A stretch of DNA of 64,000 nt from Segatella baroniae B14 (GTDB lineage: Bacteria; Bacteroidota; Bacteroidia; Bacteroidales; Bacteroidaceae), in NCBI RefSeq assembly GCF_022024235.1, contig NZ_CP091800.1, positions 672,001-736,000 on the forward strand, read 5' to 3'. The position numbers were made by a program, and so were the translations under genes. The notes beneath the pieces are model-generated. The model did not search any database. It was not told where the DNA came from and saw only the letters and a list, made by a program, of their open reading frames with translations. Of the stretch, positions 1 to 9,422 are shown piece after piece. How positions within the stretch are numbered: the stretch's first letter is position 1; each line of letters starts with the position of its first letter.

Positions 1-47
1 TGGTCAGCTCATTTGGTATCTGTCGACAGTAGTTTATGCCCGCCTCC

Positions 48-156
48 GGCAAAACCCAAGCTCCTAGGGTGTAAAAGCTTAGGGTTTATCTCGTAAAGTC
101 ATAGGTCTTATCGAGTAAACTCTAAGGTTTCGACCCCTAGGAGCTTGGGTTTTGCC
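48..156. repeat. Long imperfect hairpin (inverted repeat)
   Basis: Positions 48-69 and 135-156 are perfect 22-base reverse complements. Inside them, 78-93 and 112-126 pair again with one bulge and one mismatch, so about 109 bases fold back as one long stem. No ORF covers the first 295 bases and nothing else is recognised there. It could be a bidirectional terminator, a mobile palindromic element or the fold-back end of a neighbouring element; no T-run follows on either side, which argues against a simple intrinsic terminator. Confidence 0.75.
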
Positions 157-295
157 ACCCATTTTCCAATTGGTTAAAACAACATGGTGTAACCTGTTGA
201 TAATCAAGTAGATATAAACTACTGCAAAATTCGCGTATTTAAGTCATTCCAGCACAGCTGCGACAAATTCGCTAATTACAGAGCCGTTCATGTCA

Positions 296-1100
296 AAAAT
301 TCTCGCAAAGAGCGCAAAGACGCCAAGTTTTTTAGGATGCAAAGAGTTTTAGAGTATCAAATCTCACGCAAAGTACGCAAAGGCGCAAAGTTTTTTTTTA
401 GAGCGCGAAGAGTTTAAGAGTATCTCTTTTTTGTGGATACATACGGATCTCTTTTTTATAGGCTTCAAACTCTTTAATATCTTTGCGTCTTAGCGTACTT
501 TGCGAGAAATTCTTTATCCAAGATATTTTTCCAGTACAGCTATGTCGAATAAATAAGTGACAGAGCTGTAGCTGTAATAAATCTCACGCAAAGAACGCAA
601 AGCCGCCAAGTTTTTTTTAGAGTGCAAAGCGTTTAAGAATCTAATTTTTTGTAGAGACTTTATACTCTTTAATATCTTTGCGTCTTAGCGTACTTTGCGA
701 GAAATTCTTTATCCAAGATATTTTTCCAGTACAGCTATGTCGAATAAATAAGTGACAGAGCTGTAGCTGTAATAAATCTCACGCAAAGAACGCAAAGCCG
801 CCAAGTTTTTTTTAGAGTGCAAAGCGTTTAAGAATCTCTTTTTATAGTCTTCATACTCTTTAATATCTTTGCGTCTTAGCGCTCTTTGCGAGAAATTCTT
901 TATCCAAGATATTTTTCCAGTACAGCTATGTCGAATAAATAAGTGACAGAGCTGTAGCTGTAATAAATCTCACGCAAAGTACGCAAAGACGCAAAGTTTT
1001 TTAGGATGCAAAGCGTTTAAGAATCTATTTTTTTATAGACTTCATACTCTTTAATGACTTTGCGTCTTTGCGTTCTTTGCGAGAATTTTTTATCCAAGAG
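296..1100. repeat. CGCAAAG palindromic repeat block 1 (about four units)
   Basis: Four consecutive units. Each has an A half containing CGCAAAGACGCAAAG-type tracts and a T-run, then a B half containing the reverse complement (CTTTGCGTCTTTGCG-type), so a unit folds into a long hairpin. Each is followed by a tail of about 65 bases beginning TCCAAGATATTTTTCC and containing TGTCGAATAA. Tails start near 524, 710 and 901. In this block the tails read CAGCTATG...GAGCTGTAGCTG, unlike the CATAGTTGCG...GAGTAGTTGATG version of later blocks, so block 1 is a distinct subfamily. Small ORFs inside are by-products of the repeat. There is no protein gene between 1 and 1230. Confidence 0.85.
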
Positions 1101-1172
1101 ACTAGTTTGTGAAAAAAAGAGTGAAAATATTGCAAAAATTCCGAGTTTATTAATTCTGTTTTAAGAAAAATA

Positions 1173-1285
1173 GCTAGTTTTGTAAACCAAACTTTATAAA
1201 ATAGCACAATTCTTATTAAGTATAGTTTATATGAGTATCAGTAAAGAGGTTATCAAACAGTGCTTGATCAGTAAGCAACGCGAAG
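1173..1285 (+). repeat. 113-bp direct duplication, left copy
   Basis: This segment covers the leader and first codons of the ATPase gene and recurs at 2469-2581 with three substitutions. The left copy has an intact ATG at 1231; the right copy has AAG there. The pair brackets the gene exactly. Confidence 0.9.
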
Positions 1286-2481
1286 TGGATGAGGCGGTAA
1301 TAGTGAACCGTCCCACAGACTTTGAAGAGAACGGCAATTATGTGATAGTTGGCGTGAGACATGCTGGTAAGTCGTACCTGCTGTATCAGCGTGTACGTCA
1401 GTTGCAGGCTGCCGGAATGGGATGGGACGAGATATTGTTTGTAGACTTTGAGGATGAGCGTTTGGCGGAATTCCAGACGGAAGACTTCAACAGTTTGCTG
1501 GAGGCTCATCTGGAACTGTATGGTAAGAAGCCAGTGGTGTTTCTGGACGAGGTGCAGAACATTCCGTACTGGGATAAGTTCGTGCGGAGGTTGGCTGATG
1601 CGAAATATAGGGTGTATGTAACGGGAAGCAATGCGAAGATGCTGAGCAAGGAGGTGGCAACCACATTGGGCGGCCGGTTCTTTATCTATGATGCGTACCC
1701 ATATTCATTCAAAGAGTATCTGGCAGCGCAGCAGGTGGAACTGAGGGAGCATTGGGAGTATGACACGATTCAGAGAAGTGAGGTGAAGCGACATCTGAAT
1801 GAGTACCTCTATTACGGCGGTCTGCCAGAGATTCTGTCGTTCAAAAATAAGCGGGCTATGCTTTCGAGCTTGTACCAAAAGATCTACCTTGGTGACATCT
1901 GCGCTCGAAACAACATTAAGAATGACAGGGTGTTGAACATTCTGATCAAGAAGATGGCAGAGAGTGTGAAGCAACCGCTGTCGTATAACAGGCTGAAAAA
2001 TGTAATCGTGGCAACGGGAGCGCCCATCAGTGTGCCTACTACAATAGACTATGCGGGTTATGCCGCTGACAGTTGGCTGATACTGCCCATGGAGAACGAG
2101 GTAGGAAAGTTGACGGAGAAAGAGATGCAGAAGAAGTATTACTTTATCGATAACGGGTTGCTGAACCTGTTCCTAATGAACTCGGAAACTTCACTGTTGG
2201 AGAATATGGTTGCGGTGGAACTATTCAGGAGATACGGCAAGGAGAATGTGTATTATCTGAATGCTGATAAGGAGATAGACTTTATAGTGCCTGATGTGAA
2301 GCTAGCCATTCAGGTGTCGTATAGCATCAAGGAGGATTCGACCTACAACAGAGAGGTGCCGCCACTGGCGAAATATGCCAAGGCACACGAAGACTGGAAG
2401 TGCCTGCTGATTACGTATGATGAGGAGGGCATGGAAGAGGGAATACCCGTTGTTCCAGTTTGGAAATGGCTAGTTTTATAA
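1231..2481 (+). CDS. AAA ATPase with DUF4143 domain
   Basis: Cytoplasmic ATP-binding protein of 416 residues in the AAA_14/DUF4143 family, which is common and multi-copy in Bacteroidales and has no firmly assigned function. A P-loop GVRHAGKS lies near residue 42, a Walker B VVFLDEVQN near 104 and a sensor-like TGSN near 133. The C-terminal third (about 330-410) carries the DUF4143 nuclease-like motif region (EIDFIV, then QVSYS). Length is normal for the family, so the gene looks intact. Its last codons and stop lie inside the right copy of the flanking 113-bp duplication, and its leader and start lie in the left copy. This suggests a tandem array of such genes that has collapsed. It is a single-gene unit between repeat blocks. 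Confidence 0.85.
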   Translation: MSISKEVIKQCLISKQREVDEAVIVNRPTDFEENGNYVIVGVRHAGKSYLLYQRVRQLQAAGMGWDEILFVDFEDERLAEFQTEDFNSLLEAHLELYGKKPVVFLDEVQNIPYWDKFVRRLADAKYRVYVTGSNAKMLSKEVATTLGGRFFIYDAYPYSFKEYLAAQQVELREHWEYDTIQRSEVKRHLNEYLYYGGLPEILSFKNKRAMLSSLYQKIYLGDICARNNIKNDRVLNILIKKMAESVKQPLSYNRLKNVIVATGAPISVPTTIDYAGYAADSWLILPMENEVGKLTEKEMQKKYYFIDNGLLNLFLMNSETSLLENMVAVELFRRYGKENVYYLNADKEIDFIVPDVKLAIQVSYSIKEDSTYNREVPPLAKYAKAHEDWKCLLITYDEEGMEEGIPVVPVWKWLVL

Positions 2482-2581
2482 ACCAAACTTTATAAAATAG
2501 CACAATTCTTATTAAGTATAGTTTATAAGAGTATCAGTAAAGAGGTCATCAAACAGTGCTTGATCAGTAAGCAACGCGAAG
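2469..2581 (+). repeat. 113-bp direct duplication, right copy
   Basis: Repeats 1173-1285. It contains the final codons and stop of the ATPase, then the same leader and a dead copy of the first 18 codons (ATG changed to AAG). At 2581 it runs directly into a CGCAAAG-repeat B half, and the junction shares GCGAAG-like bases with both partners. It looks like the stump of a second, deleted paralogue. Confidence 0.9.
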
Positions 2582-2655
2582 CGTTTAAGAATCTAATTTT
2601 TTATAAGTCTTCAAATTCTTTAATATCTTTGCGTCTTAGCGTACTTTGCGAGAAA
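2582..2655. repeat. CGCAAAG repeat, partial B half
   Basis: A single B half (GTTTAAGAATC..., then CTTTGCGTCTTAGCGTAC...) fused to the end of the 113-bp duplication. The TTAGCG variant matches block 1 rather than the later blocks. Confidence 0.8.
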
Positions 2656-2692
2656 TTTTTATCGTTGTTTTGAATAATTATAATTCAATGAA

Positions 2693-2727
2693 AAGTAGCG
2701 ATGCCCAATAGTTGAACATCGCTACTT
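2693..2727 (-). terminator. Intrinsic terminator for the minus-strand surface-protein operon
   Basis: A perfect 11-bp stem (2693-2703 with 2717-2727) and 13-base loop lie 25 bases downstream of the last minus-strand gene. On the minus strand a short T-rich stretch (TTTTCATTG) follows. The T-run is weak. Confidence 0.6.
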
Positions 2728-2751
2728 CCTCATTTCATTATAATCAGGTTC

Positions 2752-2925
2752 TTATCTGTCCCAAATGCTGCTACCACCACCTTGATCGCTAAGATCGAGT
2801 TCATCTTCCAGATCTTCCCAGCCACTTGATTGCAGACCTCTCAGATTACCACTTCCAGCCAGAAGCTGTGTCGAGTGTTGTAACTTAATAGCCTTCATGG
2901 AAGGCTTTATATATTCTTTTTTCAT
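2752..2925 (-). CDS. Small unknown protein (57 aa) following the surface protein
   Basis: Encodes 57 residues starting MKKEYIKPSMKAIKLQ, followed by LLAGSG and an acidic, glycine-rich end (SDQGGGSSIWDR). Small proteins with the MKKxYxxPxxxxxxxQ start are frequent beside surface genes in Prevotella; their function is not known. The ATG lies 5 bases after the stop of the 1-kb-residue surface protein, so it is very probably cotranscribed. The LAGSG step could mark a leader/core boundary, but this is inference. No signal peptide is visible. Confidence 0.6.
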   Translation of the reverse strand: MKKEYIKPSMKAIKLQHSTQLLAGSGNLRGLQSSGWEDLEDELDLSDQGGGSSIWDR

Positions 2926-2930
2926 ATTGC

Positions 2931-5900
2931 TTACTTGATAAGTATTTTTTTACCTTTATTGATATACATTCCGCGTTGTGTCGGTTTTCCATTCAGACGC
3001 ACACCGTCCAATGAATACCATATATCATCCTTCACATCATTATTTTCAGAAACTTCAAGAATGCCTGTCGTTTCATTGCCGCCAAAGTTCAATACAAACG
3101 AACGCGCCTTAGCTGCTGTGTGTCCATTGATGTAAGGCACAGAGAAATAGGCACGACATGAGCGAATCTGACGGTCTGTGCTGGAGTAGTACAACGTGTT
3201 TGCGTCACCCAAGAACAGGATGCTCTTATCATTAGCTGTCACACTGACAGGCGAGTATGTACCCACCATCTGTATCGTCTCCAGCCCTGCGGTCTCACTC
3301 GCCAAAGTCTGAGCCGTTGAGTTGCTGAGGGTCACGTTTTCGAATACAGGATTATTGATGTCGTAGTTTGCTTCATTACCCTCGTAGTCCGTTGCCTTTT
3401 CCCATTTTACCAAATAAGGCACTCCTGCCTCAATTGCCGTTGCCGATTTGAAACACAGATACAACGTCCCGTCTTCTGCATTGAAGCCGTTCTTCTCAGT
3501 CACGTCCATAGTCATCAGCGTAGCACCTGCAAAGTCCGCATTGGCAGCAATCTGCGCTGCACTCAACGAGAATGGAAGGCACAGCGTGTTCCAATTACCG
3601 TCCTTGTAGAGCGTGCGATCAGCGAGCGTCACGTCGGCTTTACTATCATAGTTAGTAATGATGCTGTTAATGTCGTCGGTGTTGTCAGCATTGTCGGCTA
3701 ACGATGCAGCATAATTGACAATGGTCGCCTCGACCGTAGCAGCATTCACCGCATCCCAGTTGTCGCTGCCCTCCACCTTATAATATATGGTATAAGTTCC
3801 AGCATCAGTCGCTGTTGGAATGTCTTCAGAATAGTTCTGGCCGTCAAGGCTGTAAAGCAAGGTACCAAAGTCTGTATTGCCTGCATTCACAAGCGCCTGT
3901 GCCGAGCCGTTATATGTAAGGTTTTCAACAGCAGTCGGAGCTGTGACAGCGGGTGTTGCCTTTGCTATGGTGAACTCCTTCTCCACAGAGCCCAGCGATG
4001 CATAGTCGCCTTGGAAGGTAGCTATAACCTTAGCCGTGCCGACATTTTCATTGTTCTCGTAGGAATATACATAATCCGTGCCTGGGGTGAGGCTGAGCGA
4101 TCCTGCCATAACCAGCGGCTCTGGAGTAATGGCACTGCCTGTGTAGGTCTGGTCGGGAACATCGGCAATGGTTGGAGTGACTTTCTGCACAATGATGCGG
4201 CGGTTGCCGTTCTCAATGATAGTGAAGTAGTCGGCCTTGCTGTCGGTCACATCGGTTTCGTCATGCTTATAGACGATGCTTCCGCTATTCTTGATGCTCG
4301 ATGCATCCACTTTGTCAATGCCGTCGTAAATCGTCACCGTACCGATGGCGTTCGTACATGGAGAATAAGTATAGCCCGTGCCGATGCCGTCTGCTGATGT
4401 GCCGCCCGTTGCCTTTACAGTGCCACCCTTGATGGTGATATTGCCGATTCGTACGGTCTTTGCGCTGCCGTTACCATAGATAACGCCCGTGCCGATGCCT
4501 GCGCCCCACTGACCGCCGCCGTTGGCTGTGATGTTTCCGCCCTCGATGATAATATCGCCACCGATGACGTTATCATCAGGATCCCACGCACGGCTCAGAC
4601 CGATTCCTGCAGACTGAGCACCGCCGTTTACCGTCAGTGAATCGTCGCCACGGATAGTAAGCGTTGTACCTGAGCCGCCAATCTGAATACCGGCTGTGTT
4701 AGTAGCTCCGCTCACGCTGTTCGTGCCGACAAGGGTAATTGTTGCCGAACCCTCGCAGACTATGCTACCGCTGATAGCAGCGTCGTTTAGAGTGATGCTT
4801 GCTCCATCGGGGATGGTAACGGTATGTCTTATCGAGCCTGTTAGTACATCGCCGTCAGCATTGCTTTGTGCGAATTCTGCCGTCACGGTCACATCAGCCG
4901 CCGGCATCGTAAATGTGTACTGGATATCGGTCATAGCAGTCAGTTCAACTGCACCATTATTTACTTTCAATGTCGAGGCATCGATCAAGTCGCTGACGTA
5001 AAGCGGGATGGTTTCACCGGCAAGAGCCTGACTGAAATCGCTTGTGACAAGTTCGCTGATGCTGCCGTCAATCGTGATAGTGCGGTAAATCTTAGTCTGC
5101 TCCTCGGTTATCTCCGTGGTGTAGCCCTCGTCGCTGAAATACTTGCCGCACATAGAGCATTGCCAATACTCGATGTTCACATCCGTAGCCTCGTGGTGTT
5201 CGCCTGTGTGGGGAATCATCGGGGCAATGACATCAGACTCGGCAAGTTCGGTCGCTCCCGTCTCGTCGGTGAAATACTTGCCGTCACTGTTGCGTCGGTA
5301 GCAATCCACCTTGATGCCCGTCGCTGTGCAGGTAGCGGCTTTGACAGTAAGATGCGTGTAAGTCGGCAGTAAACCGTAGAACTGCAATTCGTCCAAGTCC
5401 ACTATGGTTGTTACACCGACTTCGTAAACCTCAAAGCGGAAATACTGATACTTGTTGTTTCCGTCGTTGCTGCAAGGTATCTCGAAAGTCTTACCGGCAC
5501 CAAGCGTTGTATTGGAGGAATGAATGGTTGTCCAAGCGTCGCCCTCGTTCAGTTTCGCCTTGAGCGCCCACTCCACGGGTTTCCAAAATCCAGCATTCTG
5601 ATGGTCGCAGGTCAGGACGTAGCCCTTCGGAATGATAGGCGCATCGGCGTGGAACTCCACAAATGCTGGGTCTCCCGTGCCACCCGCAAAGTCGCCGGTG
5701 GGAGCGGGAGGGGCATCGGGGTCAGGGTCGGGCTCCCCAGGCAAAGGGGTATCATTTCTTGTTTTCTCTGCTATCCAATCGGTGGAGGTATTGCCATCCA
5801 CAAGATTAGCCCAGTTTTTGCCGTTTCCGTCCGTAGCGGTGAAGCCCGTGAACAGTGTGTAGTCCGTGCCGCCCACGTTGATAGTTGATGTCGTCGTCGC

Positions 5901-5969
5901 CCACGCCGCCTGCGTCATCGTGAGCAATAACACTAAGACTATGCACGCAAGATATTTACTTATCTTCAT
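2931..5969 (-). CDS. Large secreted surface protein with discoidin-like, MBG-like and Por-type tail regions
   Basis: About 1012 residues, beginning with a clear signal peptide (MKISKYLACIVLVLLLTM, cleaved near AWA). An ATG 48 bases upstream is in frame but would bury this signal, so 5969 is preferred. The N-terminal 200 residues resemble an F5/8 (discoidin-like) carbohydrate-binding fold. Two similar CxxCG-type segments follow (residues about 215-300), then a right-handed-helix-like region rich in GGSGTT and IIIEGGNITANGG motifs, then two MBG-like modules (QTYTGSAITPEP and LTYNGSAQALV). The end, LDGVRLNGKPTQRG then KGKKILIK, is the Prevotella version of a type IX-like sorting tail. It probably sits on the cell surface; its ligand is unknown. 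It is the second gene of a unit with the tiny genes on either side. Confidence 0.75.
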   Translation of the reverse strand: MKISKYLACIVLVLLLTMTQAAWATTTSTINVGGTDYTLFTGFTATDGNGKNWANLVDGNTSTDWIAEKTRNDTPLPGEPDPDPDAPPAPTGDFAGGTGDPAFVEFHADAPIIPKGYVLTCDHQNAGFWKPVEWALKAKLNEGDAWTTIHSSNTTLGAGKTFEIPCSNDGNNKYQYFRFEVYEVGVTTIVDLDELQFYGLLPTYTHLTVKAATCTATGIKVDCYRRNSDGKYFTDETGATELAESDVIAPMIPHTGEHHEATDVNIEYWQCSMCGKYFSDEGYTTEITEEQTKIYRTITIDGSISELVTSDFSQALAGETIPLYVSDLIDASTLKVNNGAVELTAMTDIQYTFTMPAADVTVTAEFAQSNADGDVLTGSIRHTVTIPDGASITLNDAAISGSIVCEGSATITLVGTNSVSGATNTAGIQIGGSGTTLTIRGDDSLTVNGGAQSAGIGLSRAWDPDDNVIGGDIIIEGGNITANGGGQWGAGIGTGVIYGNGSAKTVRIGNITIKGGTVKATGGTSADGIGTGYTYSPCTNAIGTVTIYDGIDKVDASSIKNSGSIVYKHDETDVTDSKADYFTIIENGNRRIIVQKVTPTIADVPDQTYTGSAITPEPLVMAGSLSLTPGTDYVYSYENNENVGTAKVIATFQGDYASLGSVEKEFTIAKATPAVTAPTAVENLTYNGSAQALVNAGNTDFGTLLYSLDGQNYSEDIPTATDAGTYTIYYKVEGSDNWDAVNAATVEATIVNYAASLADNADNTDDINSIITNYDSKADVTLADRTLYKDGNWNTLCLPFSLSAAQIAANADFAGATLMTMDVTEKNGFNAEDGTLYLCFKSATAIEAGVPYLVKWEKATDYEGNEANYDINNPVFENVTLSNSTAQTLASETAGLETIQMVGTYSPVSVTANDKSILFLGDANTLYYSSTDRQIRSCRAYFSVPYINGHTAAKARSFVLNFGGNETTGILEVSENNDVKDDIWYSLDGVRLNGKPTQRGMYINKGKKILIK

Positions 5970-6063
5970 TTTGTCGCCGTTCTGAACGGCCGTGATAGGG
6001 ATAGAAATCTCTGTCATAGTTACTATTTTAAATTGTTAAAGTGAATAATATTCTGATGATGCA

Positions 6064-6216
6064 TTATTTTTCAAAAGAATTTTTTTTATGAGATTTATGT
6101 TGTCTGCGTCCTTTTTGGATGTTGTGCCAGCAGGCACGGAAAAACAGGAACGTGCCCAAAACGACAAGTCCGATGAGGATGTATTCCAGGGGAGTGAGTG
6201 ATAAAAGTTTTATCAT
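6064..6216 (-). CDS. Small single-span membrane protein (50 aa)
   Basis: Encodes 50 residues: MIKLLSLTPL, a membrane span (EYILIGLVVLGTFLFF), then a strongly basic tail (KGRRQHKSHKKNSFEK). An A-rich leader (TTAGAAAAAATAT) precedes the ATG. It lies 94 bases upstream of the surface protein on the same strand and probably shares its transcript. It is unlike the smalltalk family in sequence. No function can be assigned. Confidence 0.55.
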   Translation of the reverse strand: MIKLLSLTPLEYILIGLVVLGTFLFFRACWHNIQKGRRQHKSHKKNSFEK

Positions 6217-6764
6217 ATATTTTTTCTAATGATTACGGCTGCAAGGACGGTGCAATTTGAGTACTATGGAGTGTACGTCAATCACCGATATACAGCTTTT
6301 GCTCTCAAATTTGTTTACAAAGTTACAAAGGCTTAGCGAATTTTGGCATGTCAAATTATACTTACGCATTACAAATGGTGCGTAAGTTCATTACATCTGA
6401 ATGCAAGATACATTACAAATTGTACAAAAAGTATAAGAAACTATGTAAGATTTTGTGCAAAAGGCTCATTTAGTCCAAAAACTTTATCATTTGTATCATT
6501 TTTTGGGCAACTATATAGAATTAGACCGCAATAATTGAGAAATGTAGTCAAAAATGAGTACATTTTTTTGCGTTTGATATTTATAAATAAAAGCGGTGAA
6601 AACTTGATAGGGATGTTAATGCTGCGGTTAACATGAAGAACATTGCCTTCGACAAGCAGAACCTTGTCGAAGTTTAAAGATAAATAAAGCCCATTGGCAA
6701 GTGGGTGTAGTGCTTGTGGAGGGAAGAGGTTAAGCAAGAAAATTATACGTTTCGACCATTGGGG
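6217..6764. other. Intergenic region with a candidate promoter for the surface-protein unit
   Basis: No convincing gene. On the minus strand TAACTTTG (6318-6325) matches the Bacteroidetes -7 consensus about 100 bases before the small membrane-protein gene, but no TTTG stands at the usual 19-20 base spacing. Two ORFs of 63 and 98 codons overlap here on opposite strands and have unremarkable translations; I do not accept them. The rest is A+T-rich and holds nothing recognisable. Confidence 0.45.
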
Positions 6765-7883
6765 TCAAAAAGTATAGTTGTCTTTTTTTGTATTTGGACT
6801 TAATCCTTCGTCTTCAAGTTTTTTCTTAGCGCGATAGTAAGCCGTGTATGACGAAAAGCCCGATGCGAGGGCGGCAGATTCCTTGGTTTCTTCAGGGTGT
6901 TGAGACTGATATTGCTCATAGTGAGCCAGTCGGAGACTGTTCACATAGTTGGCGAAAGAACTGAAACGGCGCCGGAAGGTAAGTGAGACAAAGGTGCGGC
7001 CTAGATGCGTGTGAGCCACGACATCATCGATCTTCAGGTGACAGTCAAGATAGGCACGCTGGCCTTTGACGTATTCCTCTATCTCCATAGCGGTTTGTTC
7101 TATCTGTTCATTCTTGTTATCATCAGTCGGTTCTTCGTGGCATTCGGTGATGTCGGCTTCCGAAGATGAGAGAATAACTTTGCGTCGCCAGGCAGGCATG
7201 ACGTTGAGCAGCAATAGGATGTTGGATGCTGCCAGGAGCACGTTATCGATAGCCATCCACAATGGCGAGTCCCAAATGTAGGCGGGCCAAAGCAGTGGCG
7301 TGAAGAGTATGGGGGCGAGCCAGACACGACGGGCATAGTCAGCAGGGAAGTCATCGGGGTTGGAATAGTTCTGGTCGCGGGCCTCGTCCATCCAGTGTTT
7401 CACTTGCCACATGGCAAGCCCGGAATAGACCATCATGATGATGCTCTCAATGAGTATCACGTCGTTCCAGATGCGCAATCCTTGGGCATTGAGAATTCCT
7501 GAGGGAAGCCAGGCATCGAGGGCGGGTACGAGCATGGTGGCGACAACGATCAGCGTTGCTGCCCAACTTACGGTTTTCCACTGGTTCCATTGCTTTACCG
7601 AGCCGAAGAAACAGAGTAGCAGCACGCCACAGTAGAAATAGTAACAGGCTGGGAAGTATGATTTTTCCAGCATCCATGCCGACGGACTAGTCGGATTGAT
7701 GATGTATGGTAGAAGGATGGTGGGGCATAGGTAGACAAGACACTGTAGTTTGCGGTCTGGCCAGATATATTGGTGACGTTCTTTGGGAGCGCCACAGGTG
7801 TGGAACCATCGTACTGCTGAAAATGTCCAGCAGGTGGTCAGGTACATCAGTGCTGCTAATCCGTAGAAGTAGTATTCGTTCAT
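6765..7883 (-). CDS. Membrane-anchored AraC-type transcriptional regulator
   Basis: 372 residues. Residues 1-235 contain about six hydrophobic segments (for example ALMYLTTCWTFSAVRWF near the start). The last 110 residues form an AraC-like DNA-binding domain: LKIDDVVAHTHLGRTFVSLTFRR is the first helix-turn-helix and KESAALASGFSSYTAYYRAKK the second. Such proteins couple a membrane sensor to transcription in Prevotella; the signal is unknown. Monocistronic, with the repeat block upstream. A shorter relative lacking most of the membrane part is at 51588-52136. Confidence 0.8.
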   Translation of the reverse strand: MNEYYFYGLAALMYLTTCWTFSAVRWFHTCGAPKERHQYIWPDRKLQCLVYLCPTILLPYIINPTSPSAWMLEKSYFPACYYFYCGVLLLCFFGSVKQWNQWKTVSWAATLIVVATMLVPALDAWLPSGILNAQGLRIWNDVILIESIIMMVYSGLAMWQVKHWMDEARDQNYSNPDDFPADYARRVWLAPILFTPLLWPAYIWDSPLWMAIDNVLLAASNILLLLNVMPAWRRKVILSSSEADITECHEEPTDDNKNEQIEQTAMEIEEYVKGQRAYLDCHLKIDDVVAHTHLGRTFVSLTFRRRFSSFANYVNSLRLAHYEQYQSQHPEETKESAALASGFSSYTAYYRAKKKLEDEGLSPNTKKDNYTF

Positions 7884-8123
7884 GGTCTTTTATTTTTCTT
7901 TGTTGGGTGACGACTATCCATATGTGTATAAAGAAAGTGTTGTCCCGACAGGAGAATTGAGTAATAAAAAGATGAGTATTCTATGAAATCGGTTACAAAA
8001 TTACAATAATTTTGGGAAATATCGCTTGTTTTTGTCATTTTAATGTTATTCAAGGTCATTTTTGTGGCATTTTGCCACAAAATTCTGTGTTGAATAAGCA
8101 AGTTAAAGGGTTGTTGATGTACT

Positions 8124-9302
8124 AAATCTCACGCAAAGAACGCAAAGGCGCAAAGTTTTTTTAGAGTGCGAAGAGTTTAAGAGTATTAAATCCCACGCAA
8201 AGAGCGCAAAGACGCAAAGTTTTTTAGGGGATGCAAAGAGTTAAAGAGTATCAAATCTCACGCAAAGAACGCAAAGACGCCAAGTTTTTTTAGTGCGCAA
8301 AGAGTTTAAGAATATCAAATATCTCGCAAAGAACGCAAAGGCGCAAAGTTTTTTTAGTGCGCAAAGAGTTTAAGAGTACTAAATATCACGCCAAGAACGC
8401 AAAGACGCCAAGTTTTTTTAGGGATGCAAAGAGTTTTAGAGTATCTTTTTTATAGGCTTCATACTCTTTAATATCTTTGCGTCTTTGCGCTCTTTGCGAG
8501 ATTTTTTTTGTCCAAGATATTTTTCCGGCATAGTTGCGTCGAATAGGCAAGTTACAGAGTAGTTGATGTAAAATCTCACGCCAAGAACGCAAAGACGCCA
8601 AGTTTTTTTAGTGCGCGAAGAGTTTAAGAGTATCTCTTTTTTATAGACTTCAAACTCTTTAATATCTTTGCGTCTTTGCGTACTTTGCGAGAATTTTTTT
8701 TGTCCAAGATATTTTTCCTGCATAGTTGTGTCGAAAAGGCAAGTTATAGAGTAGTTGATGTAAAATCTCACGCCAAGAACGCAAAGACGCAAAGTTTTTT
8801 TTAGTACGCGAAGAGTTAGAGAATATCTTTTTTTGTAGAGACTTTATATTCTTAATATCTTTGCGTCTTTGCGCTCTTGGCGAGATTTTTTTTTGTCCAA
8901 GATATTTTTTCCAGCATAGTTGCGACGAATAGGCAAGTTACAGAGTAGTTGATGTAAAATCTCACGCAAAGAGCGCAAAGACGCAAAGTTTTTTAGGATG
9001 CAAAGAGTTTAAGAGTATCTCTTTTTTCTGAAAACAGAATAATCAGTCTTTTTATAGACTTCAAACTCTTAAATATCTTTGCGTCTTTGCGCTCTTTGCG
9101 AGAATTTCTTTTATCCAAGATATTTTTCCGGCATAGTTGCGTCGAAAAGGCAAGTTATAGAGTAGTTGATGTAAAATCTCACGCAAAGTACGCAAAGGCG
9201 CCAAGTTTTTTTAGTGCGCGAAGAGTTTAAGGATCTCTCTTTTTATAGGCTTCATACTCTTAAATATCTTTGCGTCTTTGCGCTCTTTGCGAGAATTTCT
9301 TT
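8124..9302. repeat. CGCAAAG palindromic repeat block 3 (largest block)
   Basis: Contains at least eight A halves and five B halves. The first four A halves (8124-8440) are tandem without B halves or tails, with a period near 60 bases. The remainder are full A-B-tail units with tails at about 8508, 8702, 8895 and 9113. Tails here read CCGGCATAGTTGCGTCGAA...GAGTAGTTGATG. ORFs of 71 and 118 codons inside are repeat by-products (AQRRKDIKEYEVYKK-type peptides). It separates the AraC-type regulator from the M6 protease; 7884-8123 holds nothing else recognisable. Confidence 0.85.
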
Positions 9303-9316
9303 TATTTAACAAAAAA

Positions 9317-9348
9317 CTTGCATTTTTAGAAATTATTCTTTATATTTG
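9317..9348 (+). promoter_or_regulatory. Bacteroidetes-type promoter of the M6 protease
   Basis: CTTG at 9317-9320 and TATATTTG at 9341-9348 with a 20-base spacer fit the -33/-7 consensus (TTTG, TAnnTTTG). The expected start near 9353-9356 gives a leader of about 70 bases to the ATG at 9423. It follows immediately after the repeat block. Confidence 0.7.
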
Positions 9349-9422
9349 CACAATATAGTCGTCATCAAACCGGCAGTTGAAAAACGTTGAAACAATTATA
9401 TTCACATTATAACTTTGCTATT

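Noticed and set aside
48..156. Integron attC site
   Set aside because: No integrase and no clear GTTRRRY core site; the arms are perfectly symmetric, unlike attC.
6441..6737. 98-codon minus-strand ORF
   Set aside because: No recognisable domain, no signal, no promoter or ribosome site; overlaps another ORF of similar size on the opposite strand.
8386..8792. ORFs of 71 and 118 codons in the repeat block
   Set aside because: They translate the repeat itself (AQRRKDIKEYEVYKK-type strings) and break with every unit variation.
296..9302. CGCAAAG blocks as CRISPR arrays
   Set aside because: Units are palindromic with conserved tails, there are no unique spacers of constant length, and no cas gene is present.
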